From JBFHES01 sp041584015 (GTDB taxonomy: Bacteria > Bacteroidota > Bacteroidia > Bacteroidales > M50B96): a DNA stretch of 39,105 bases. Of this stretch, positions 1-10,600 are shown piece after piece. The notes beneath the pieces are model-generated. The model was not told the DNA's origin, searched no databases, and saw only the letters and a list, made by a program, of their open reading frames with translations. Each line of letters starts with the position of its first letter. Position 1 is the first letter of the stretch. The stretch spans positions 1-39,105 of the forward strand of contig JBFHES010000012.1 in assembly GCA_041584015.1 (NCBI GenBank), written 5' to 3'. The position numbers were made by a program, and so were the translations under genes.

Positions 1-1049
1 GAGCATCCGTTTTGATCGCTTACTGTAACTGTGTAAGTTCCTGTCTGGAGGTTTAAATTGTTAGATGTTGTTGTGCCATTCGACCACTCATAAGAATATC
101 CTGGAGCACCACCAATGGCACTGGCTGATAGCTTACCATCATCACCATTAAAACAACTTATTGACGATGTTTCGTTAATAGTAATTTGAATTTGAGTAGC
201 CTCACCTACTATAACCGTCTCGATTAAACTCTGAGTTCCTTCAGTTACGGTAACGGTATAGGTTCCGGCTATTAGTCCCGTAAGATCTTCGTCAATTGAA
301 CCATTTGACCAAATAATACCTGGGTTTACAGCACCATTAATTACCAAGTCAATAAACCCATCACTACCACCAAAACAGCTCACATCAACAGCGCTCGATG
401 AAAGGCTAAAAGGAATAACTTCAGTAAGATCATTTTTGGCACAACGTAAGGCATTTCCATAGTATGGCTGAGTAACTTCAATTCCTGAATTTGCCTGTGC
501 GGTTAAAACAAAACGATGTGCTGTACTACTAAAACTTTTTGCACTATAAAAGCCTCTAAAGTCACCAAAAGAGTAATAATCTATTGGAGCCGAATAACCG
601 GTTAAAGTTAAATCGAAACCAGAAGCCCCACCTACCACTAAAGAATCATAGCGTTCAGCTTCCGAATATAATCGTGCTATGGTATTCCAATCTGATGTAT
701 CGGCAACGTGCCAACCTTGGGGACAAATCCCCTGTACTTCGCCATTCACGAGATTATAGTTTAGCATCTCACCCCAGTTATACAATCCGCCGTGGGTATC
801 ACAATTAACTTCAAGATTATTATAGCAGTATTTCTCTACAACACCATTATCGGATTGAGTAATGGTTCCTTGAATCATTTGCCCGGCGTTCAAATTCTCG
901 TGCATAATACACACCGAATCAATCAGCACGGTTGTATACACCTGCCCTTCATGATAAACCGGATTACAATTTACTTGCGCATAGGCACTGTTGGCTATTA
1001 ATAATATGATTCCTGTAATGACCTGATATAAGAGTAATGTTCTCTTCAT
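1..1049 (-). CDS. Secreted FISUMP + SprB-repeat protein (3' end outside window)
   Basis: The frame opens at an ATG at 1047-1049 and stays open for 349 codons to the left edge, so the gene is partial at its 3' end. Residues 1-24 form a signal peptide ending in AYA-Q. Residues roughly 85-190 look like a FISUMP domain (Fibrobacter succinogenes major paralogous domain): a GGLYNWGEML segment, then QGICPQGWHVA, a GFDL..TGY segment, and a closing NSGIE...GNALRCAKN. Two SprB-type repeats follow, with the hallmark C-F-G-G-S-D-G and C-F-N-G-D-D-G motifs, the WSNG turn and TYTVTV strands. The protein is probably exported and then surface-attached or released by the type IX system, but the sorting domain would lie beyond the window. 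It is encoded on the same strand as, and downstream of, the giant SprB gene, separated by a terminator. Its exact role (adhesin, matrix or gliding-associated) cannot be told. Confidence 0.85.
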   Translation of the reverse strand, partial: MKRTLLLYQVITGIILLIANSAYAQVNCNPVYHEGQVYTTVLIDSVCIMHENLNAGQMIQGTITQSDNGVVEKYCYNNLEVNCDTHGGLYNWGEMLNYNLVNGEVQGICPQGWHVADTSDWNTIARLYSEAERYDSLVVGGASGFDLTLTGYSAPIDYYSFGDFRGFYSAKSFSSTAHRFVLTAQANSGIEVTQPYYGNALRCAKNDLTEVIPFSLSSSAVDVSCFGGSDGFIDLVINGAVNPGIIWSNGSIDEDLTGLIAGTYTVTVTEGTQSLIETVIVGEATQIQITINETSSISCFNGDDGKLSASAIGGAPGYSYEWSNGTTTSNNLNLQTGTYTVTVSDQNGC

Positions 1050-1550
1050 TGTCCAAAATTTAAGTTTTCGCATCGCATAAATATTTTTCCATCGCTTGAT
1101 GAATGAGCATATTTACGCACCCCGGCAAAAAATGTTTCAGAAGGCTATATGATTGCTCCCCAGCTTTTAACCCACAATTTAAACGTCGAATATCTTAGAT
1201 GTCTGCGCCAGTTCCATGTTACACATGTTTCTGTGATATTTGTATTTATTTTTCTGACTTCCAACACTAATTGGAAAGTATTTTTGAATATCCGCTCCAA
1301 TTTAAATTAATCGGTAAAAATAACAGAATAATGGACTTGACAATACCCAATTTAATGCATTAACAACGTGCACATTATGCAATTCGCACGAAAATGCTTA
1401 GCACCACTATCTTTCGTAATCGATGTTAGAGACTAAAAAATATTATTTGAAATGAAATTAAAATGATTGTTCCTCATACCCTTATTGCGACGAACAATAA
1501 TTCTAAGCATTTTATGCAACCTCACATCAACAATTAAAAAAGTTAGGCAC
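1050..1550. other. Intergenic stretch between the two SprB-repeat genes
   Basis: About 500 bases with no convincing coding frame. It should hold the promoter of the FISUMP/SprB gene on the minus strand, but I find no exact TAnnTTTG element near its start codon. I see no RNA gene or mobile element here. Confidence 0.5.
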
Positions 1551-1582
1551 AAAAAAAAGGCTCCGCAATGCGGAGCCTTTTT
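1551..1582 (-). terminator. Rho-independent terminator of the giant SprB gene
   Basis: GGCTCCGC (1559-1566) pairs perfectly with GCGGAGCC (1570-1577) around a 3-nt loop. On the minus strand the hairpin is followed by eight U (plus-strand A run 1551-1558). It lies about 20 bases past the TAG stop at 1601-1603. On the plus strand there is a T5 tail, so it could work both ways. Confidence 0.9.
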
Positions 1583-1600
1583 ATATGTTCGTTGAATATA

Positions 1601-4600
1601 CTAGTTTATAATATTCATTTGCTTCGTTGCTGAATAATCATCAGTTACCATTTTGTACATATATGTACCTGCAGGTAAGTTTTCAGCATTAAACTCTACA
1701 GTATGTGCACCAGCACTTACCGTTTCGTTTACTAGCTCAACTAATGATTCACCTAACACATTGTAAACTGCAATATGTACATGTGCATCATTTGGAATAG
1801 CAAAACTTATTTGCGTGTTAACAGCAAATGGGTTTGGCATGTTTTGTCCAAGATCGAATTGGAAACCTACAGCGGTAAATCCTTCGAACTTCTCAACAAC
1901 ACTAATTCCATTCTCGCTATAAACATCAGAACCTTGCTCCCATGAAGTAACAGTAAGAACTTCTTCTACACCATTACTACTGTGCCATAATTTGATATTC
2001 ATTGCTTCGCCAGCATCAACACTACTTCCAGTAGCAGCAAGCTCGTCGTTACCCCAAACAGTAATACTCATTGGTCCGTTGTTGAAAACACCAACACCAA
2101 TAACATCACCAGCAGCATTAGTTACAGCAACTTCATCACCAACTTGTGGTGCAATTGCCCATGCTGAAGTAGGAATACCAATCGTCATATCAGATCCTGT
2201 ATTTTCCAAAGTAGGATAATTTTGAGGAGCTAATTCTGCACTTTTACTACCACCAGTAATTAAACCATTAGCAGGGAAGTATAACATCTGACCTGAAGCC
2301 ATCTTAATATGATAACCTTTACCAGGAATCATGTTACCGATAGTGTTTAGGTTGAACATTGATGGCCAGTAAACCTGTCCTGTTTCGTTCTTAACAATAA
2401 CAACTTCGCTTACAATTGGAGATAACATAACATCAATTGGAGCAGGAGAAGTACGTAAGTAACCTAAGATACTCCACTCTATTGGTACGAATACCGGAGT
2501 GATATCAGGAATAATCTGAGTACCAGAGATTGTTAAGGAAGCACTAGCAGCCATCTTCACTTTATAACCATCACCGATTAACAAGTTTCCGATTACGTTT
2601 AAGTTGTTCCACTGTGGCCAGTATACATTACCCATACCATCTTTAACGATAATTACATCGCCAACGATTGGTGCGAATACATTAATTGCATCTGCGTTAA
2701 ATGGAGCAATATAAGTTGAAATTAAATTCCAACCTGTGCTTAACATTAAAGTTTGTGCGTCTAAGAATGTACCAGGAGTCATGTTAGTTAAAGCACTAAT
2801 TCCGTTCGCTGTGTACAGACTATCACTTGGGAAAGATAGGTCATAAGAAACTGTCGTAGCATATTCCATTTCGGTAGATGCTTTCCAGATAATCCATGTA
2901 AATACTTCACTATTTACAAAACCAGTCTCGTCAAGAGGATCGATACCATCATCACCCCATGCAGCAACTGTAGTTGGAACACCTTCCCACTTCACTAAAC
3001 CACCACAAGCAAGGGTACCAAGTGAGTCGTAGAATACACCAATATAATCACCAATAGATAATGTAGGAACCGCAGTTGTTGGAATAAAGATGGTATGACT
3101 AGTTTCACCAATCTCGAATGTCCAATGTGCAGGATAAGCACTTGTTCCAATCACATATGATCCGGTTGTTTGACAACCATTAGCATCTGTAACAGTAACA
3201 GCATATGATCCGGCAGCAACATCTACCAAGTCTTCATCATTTGAATAGAATGCTCCTTCGTACTCCCAGTAATAAGTATAAGGGAATGTACCACAACATA
3301 CGTAGATATCAATTTCACCAGGAACGTTCATATCAATGTCGGTAACTGAGTAATTAGAAATCTCTAGTGGACATGAAGGCTGCTCAACAATTATTTCAGC
3401 ATAAGCTTCACAATTATAAGCATCAACTAAAGTAACGTAGTATGTACCTGCCTGAAGATCGGCAAGAATATCAGTTGTTTGGTTTAATCCCCACATTTGA
3501 GCTGAGTCTAATACGATTGTATCAAGACCACAACATTCTGTAGGTACAACACCTGTCCAGTAGATTCCTAAATATGGCATTGTTCCGCCAACTGCAGAAA
3601 TATCAATTGATCCAGTGTTTCCACCATAACATAATACATCATTTACAGTGTAATCAATTTCCAACGGATTATTTGGAGCATAGATACAAGCTGAATCAAT
3701 AGCCATACATCCATTACAATCAATTACAGTTACATAATACCAACCTGCTGCAAGACCAGAAATGTCTTGAGTAGTTGCACCGTTTGACCAGTTGTACTGT
3801 AAACAAACACTGTCTTGTAATAATAAGTCAATCCAACCATCATTATCGCCGGTACACATAATGTCACCAGTTTCAAAGTCAAGATCGAATGGAGAAGGTT
3901 CTGTAATAAGAACAGTAATAGCAGCTGTACAAGCATTTGCGTCTGTAACAGTTACAGTATACCAACCACCTGACAGACCAATAAGATCCATTGAAGTTGC
4001 ACCATTGTTCCATGCATAAGTATAAGGAGCAGTACCACCAGAAACCATTAGGTCGATCCAGCCATTACCTACACCATAACAATTTAAGTTACCATGCGTT
4101 TCTGAAAGGATAATTGCGGATGGCTCGGTAATAGTTACAGATCCAATAGCAATACAACCATTACAGTCAGTTACAGTTACTTCATAAGTTCCGGCAGCTA
4201 ATCCTGAAATATCTTCAGTAGTTGCACCATTACTCCATAGAATCTCATGACACATTGAATCACATGTACATGTTTGTAAATATTCAGTTAATGTACCACC
4301 CATGATTGTCATATCAATCCAACCATTCTGGTCACCATAACATGCATTATGATCCCATGTAAATGATAGCTCTAATGTATCTGGTTCAGTTATCTCAATC
4401 TCATAGAAAATCTCACAGTTGTTAGCATCACCAATTGTTAATAGGTGGAAACCAGGAGTAAGATTTGAATAAACTTGAGGAAGAGTTGTAAATGCTGTAA
4501 AAGGAGCATAGTCTAATGAGTACTGGTAAGGTGGTTGTCCACCGGTTGCCATTACTTCGAACCAGCCATTATCGGCACCATAACAATCAACGTTTTCACC

Positions 4601-7600
4601 TGTGATGTAAAGAGCTTCCAACACATATTGAGGTTGGTTAACATCAGCACAAATAACTGCTGTACATCCAAAGTCATCAGTTACAGTTACACAATACTGT
4701 CCAGCTTCTAATGTATTAAGATCTTCATCATTAGAGAAGAATACACCGTCTTTCTCCCATACAAATACATAAGGAGCCTGACCACCTGTTACAGTTAAGC
4801 TAACTGAACCTTCGTTACCGTTTAGGCAAAGTAGATCAGTTGAAGTAATATCAAGCATAAGTGCAGAAGCTTCAGTAATAGTAACACAAGCTTCAGAAGT
4901 ACACTGATTAGCATCAGTTACAGTTAAACAGTAAGTTCCTGCAATTAAGAATTGCTGATAGTCACCATTTAATGTTCCTGCTGGGCCAGACCATACATAT
5001 GTGTAAGGAGCTGTTCCACCTACAGCACTACCTGTAACTGTACCATTATTATCACCATTACAAATGATATGAGTTGCAACTGCAGAAGCTACAAGCATAT
5101 CTGGTTGTGTAATCATTTGGCTTACTTCAGCAGTACAACCAACCATATCGGTAACAGTAACAGTATATGTACCAGGTGCAAGATTACTAATCATGCTAGT
5201 AGTCTCACCATTACTCCATAGGTAAGTATAAGTAGGAGTTCCACCAGTTGCCATAGCTGTGATGGTTCCATCTGCATTATTGTAACATACAACATCGTTG
5301 TAAGAACTAATAGAAGCAACTACAGCAGTTGGTTCTGTTAAGGTATAATCAGCCATTAACATACATCCGTTTGCATCAGTTACAGTTACATAATAAGTAC
5401 CTGCCATAAGCGCAGTAATATTCTCATCGGTAGATGCAAAAGCAGCAGGACCAGTCCAAACAAAAGTTAATGGAGCAGTTCCACCAGTTGCATTCAAAGT
5501 AATTGAACCATTCATGTCACCATTACAAACTGGATTAACAAGAGTAGGATTAACTTCTAATACCGGAGGTTCAGTTATGTCAACACATAAAATAGCTTCA
5601 CACATATAAGCATCGTAAACAGTAACACAATACTGCATTGGAGCTAATCCGCTAATTGAAGCAGAAGTCATTCCATTACTCCACATATAAGTATAAGGAG
5701 CTGTTCCTCCAGCTGGAGTAGCAACTATAGAACCATCATCGAATCCGTTACAAGTAACATCCATATCGTTTAAAGTAACAGTTACCATTGGAGGCTCAAC
5801 AAGTGTAATACTTGCAGTTGCCATGTCGCCATTTGCATCTGTTGCAGTTACGCTATAAGTTCCACCAGGTAGTCCTGAAAGATCTTGAGTTGTTTCACCA
5901 TTGTAATTCCAAATATAAGTATATGGACCAACACCAGGATTTAAAGGATCGATTTCAACATCTACCCAACCATCATTAAGACCATTACAATAAATTTCAC
6001 CATCAATAGTAATATTGAAATCAGGGATAGCATAAATCTCACCACAGATAGAAACCGTACACATGTTAGCATCTGTTACTGTAACACAGTAAGTACCAAC
6101 ACCGAGGTTTGTTATTGTAGCGCCAGTTTCAGCATTGTAGTCCCATAGGTAAGTATATGGCATTGTTCCACCAACAGGTGTAACTGTCATAGCACCATCG
6201 TTAGCACCAAACATTGTCATTTGCGTAATCACAAGATTTGCAACAGGAATAGTAAGCTCAGTTGGCTCGAAAATATCCCAGCTTGCAAATGTAACACACT
6301 GATTAGCATCGGTTACTGTTAGGAAATATTCTCCAGCAGCAAGCATTGATAAATCATGTGTAGTACCATCTTCAACGAATGGGTTTGCACTAGACCAGTT
6401 ATAAGTATAAGGAGTTGCTCCACCAGTAACAGTTACATCAAGTGTTCCAGTGCTATTTCCATAACAGTCAACATCAACTGTTACAGCAGTAACATCAAGA
6501 TCAGCAGGTTCTGTAATTGTCCACATGTCAGTAACAGTACATCCATTAGCATCAGTAACAGTTAGTGAATAATCACCAGCAGCTAGCATTGATAAATCAT
6601 GAGTAGTACCGTCTTCAACAAACGTGTTTAGGCTTGACCAAGTATAAGTATACGGCATTGTTCCGTCTACAACTGTAATATCAATTGCACCAGTGTTATC
6701 ACCATTACAATTAACATTTGTTACTACGCCTGAAAGCATTAAAGCATCAGGTTGTGTTACTGTATAAGTTGCTGACATATCGCAACCAGGAACACTTGCA
6801 TCAGTAACAGTAACATGATAAGTTCCAGCAGGAATATTTAAAATATTCTGTAATCCTGAAGAGAAAGAAATATTATCACTCCAGTCGAAAGTATAAGATC
6901 CTGTGCCACCTGTAACAACAAGCGAAATTGAACCTGTACTCATTCCATTACAATCAACATCAACTACTGTTGGTGTTAATACAATAGCATCTGGCTGTGA
7001 GATTGTCCACATGTCTGAAGTTGAACATCCATTTACATCAGTTACAGTAAGCGCATAATCACCAGCAATTAACATTGACAAGTCATGTGTTGTTGGATCT
7101 TCAGTAAATGCATTTACACTTGACCAATTATAAACGTATGGAGCTGTACCACCAGTAACTGTAATATCAACAGTACCATCGTTCCATCCAAAACATGAAA
7201 CATCAGTTGTTACACCAACTAAGTTCACACTGATTGGTTGATCAACTGTCCATGAGTCAGAAATTGTACATCCGTTCATATCTGTAACAGTAACTGAATA
7301 AGATCCTGCCATTAAACCTGAACGGTTTCCTGATGTAGAACCATCACTCCATAGGAATGAATAACTAGGAACACCACCACCTAAAGTAAGTGTTATAGTT
7401 CCGTCACCTGTACCACTACAAGAAGCATTTCCAACAACACCACTAAGTGTTAATGCAGGAGGCTCATTAATAGTGAATGATTCGGTAGCGTCACAACCAT
7501 GCTGATCAGTAACAACTAGATAATATACTCCAGCTGCTAAACCTGACACATCTTCGCCATTAGCATCAGTAGTAAGTGGATTAGCTAATGCATCTTCCCA

Positions 7601-10600
7601 ATCGATAGTGTAAAGTGGTGAACCACCTGTAATTGTAACATCAATAGCACCAGTTAAAGCACCATTACATAATACGTTAGTAATTTGACCAGAGATATCA
7701 ATTATAGAAGGCTCATTTACTGTGAAAGTTTCTGTACCAGTACAACCATTAGCATCAGTGATGTCTAGTGTGTAAGTACCAGCAGCAAGCATACTTAAGT
7801 CATGAGTTAAAGCATCTTCAACAAATGTAGAAGAACCAGTCCATGAGTATGTGTAAGGAGCAGTACCGCCTAATACAGTAACGTCGATAGAACCATCAGC
7901 ACCTAAGTTACAACTTACGTTGGTAACAATACCTGTAACATCAACCAAAGCAGGTTCATTAATTACAAGAGAAGTGTCAGCTAGACAGCCATTATCGTCA
8001 TATACATTAATATTATATGTATTAGGAGCCATATTTATGAATGAACTTTGTGTTTGAAGAATACCATTCATATAGATAAACTGAGGAGGGGTTCCACCTG
8101 TAGTTGTAAAACTAATAGATCCATCAGTTGAACCGAAACATGATACATCGGTTGCTAACGCATCAATCTCGAATAATACAGGTTCAATGATTGTCTCGCA
8201 ATCTGAAGCCATACATCCATTAATATCGGTAGCTGTTACACAATATTCGGCAGCACCCAGACCTGTAATAGTGGTCATGTTATCATAAGTAGGTTCTGCT
8301 AAGCCAGCAACAGTCCATGCGTAAGAAATTGTTCCAACTCCACCAGCTGTAACACTAACAGTTATATGACCATCAGTAGATCCAAAGCATAAGATGTCTT
8401 GCTTAACGGCATCAATAGTTAATTCAACAGGCTCATTAACTGTTGCACATAATGGAATCATACATCCATTAGCATCAGTAATAGTAACACAATATTCACC
8501 TGCTGCTAAATTAGTAGCACCATCAACGGTTCCAGCATATGGATTTCCATCTAAAGTAGCTGCTCCAACAGTATAAGGTGCAGTACCACCACTATAACTT
8601 AATGTTAGTGTTCCATCATTACTACCATAACATGTAATATCTGTTGCAACTAATGATCCTGTTAAACATAAAGGTTCCATTACAGTTACACAAGCATTCC
8701 AAGTACAATTGTTCATGTCTGTTACAGTAACACAGTAGTCACCAGGAACAAGGTTGTCAATCATTGGGTCACCTGTAAATCCTGCAGGAACTGACCAATT
8801 GTATGCATATGTTGGTGTTCCACCAGTTACACTTAAACTAAGTGTACCATCATTAGCACCACAACATGTAATATCAGTATGAGTTAATGTACCATCTAAT
8901 AAAGCAGGCTCCATAATTGTAATACAATCATTCCACTCACATCCATTAGCATCTGTAACAGTAACACAGTAATCACCAGGAATTAGGTTATCAACCTCAG
9001 GGTCACCAGTGAATCCGGCAGGTACAGTCCAGTTATATGAATAAGCAGGAGTTCCACCAGTTACAGCTAGAGTTAAAGAACCATCGTTCATTCCAAAACA
9101 AGTAACATCAACTTTAGCAAGTGTGCCACTTAAGCATGGAGGCTCAACAATAGTAACAGAAGCTGTTCCAGTACAAGAGTTAGCATCAATTACATCAACA
9201 GTATAAGTTCCTGCTGATAATCCAGAAATTGTATTTCCAGTGGCAGCCGTATTCCATAATATGCTATATGGGGCAGTTCCACCAGTAACAGCTACAGTTG
9301 CAGATCCATCATCGGCACCACAACAAGTAATATCATTTGAAGTAATTGTTAAACTTAAGCTAACCGGTTGTAAGATTTCTTGACAAACTATAGCAGTACA
9401 ATTATTAACATCAGTAATTGTAACACAATAGGTACCAGCGTCAAGATTCATTAAAGCTTCAGCATTGGTATAATTTGTAAACGGAGCTCCGTCAACTTCC
9501 CAAGCATAAGAGTATGCAGGTGTTCCACCAGCAACAGCAATAGTAATTGCTCCATCACTTGCAGAGTTACAACCAACATCTGAGAAACTTAAAACAGAAA
9601 CATCTAATAATGCAGGTTCTGAAATAGTCCACATTCCACTATCAGTACAGCCATTAGCATCGGTAACCAAAAGGCTATAATCATCAGCAACTAAAGCTGA
9701 AAGATCATGTGTTGTTCCATCTTCAACAAATGCACTTGCACTTGTCCATGCGTATGTATAAGGAGCAGTTCCTCCAGTTAATGTAATATCAATTGCACCG
9801 TCGGTTCCACCATTACAAAGAATATCTGTAGGTACGCCAACTAAAGTTAATTGAGCAGGCTCAAGAATTACATATTGATATGTATCAACACAGTCATTAG
9901 CATCAGTAACAGTTAATGAATATGTACCAGGACCAAGGTTTGATAGATCAGCAGTGGTTGCACCGTTGCTCCACTCAATATCGTAAGGTAATGTACCACC
10001 AGTTATTGTTATATCAACAAAACCATCGGCAGCAGCAAAACAAGAAACGTCATCACCATCAACAAATGTAATTTCTAATTCATCTGGCTCAACAATTGTC
10101 CAGTTTGGATAAGGAGAAATACAACCAGCACCGTCTTTTACAAGAATGTTATAAGTTCCATCACAAAGATTATCGAAGAAATCGTTAGTTTGATAAGGAA
10201 CCAAAACAGCACCAAAGCTATTGTTAAGCTGATATAAGTATGGTGCAGTTCCACCAGTTGCATTTATTTCTTTTACTTCACCATCACAAGTGCCATTACA
10301 GCTAATCATCTCAACCTGTCCTTCAATTGTTAATGGAGGAGGTTCGTTTACGATTTCACAAACAGTTGCCTGACAACCATTACCGTCAACAACAGTTAAA
10401 CAGTAATCGCCAGCACCTAAATTAATAAGATCGTCTGTTGCACTTGCAATAGGAGCTCCATCTACGGTCCATGACCAAGTATAAGAAGGAGTGCCACCAG
10501 TTATAGTAGTATAAAGTCTACCTACTTCATCACCATGACAAATATTATGGAAAACTGAATCAACACCAACAGTAAATAACTGAGGATCAACTAAAGTTTC

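Noticed and set aside
584..1001. Two short plus-strand frames near the left edge
   Set aside because: They lie antisense to the FISUMP/SprB gene, whose frame is continuous and domain-rich.
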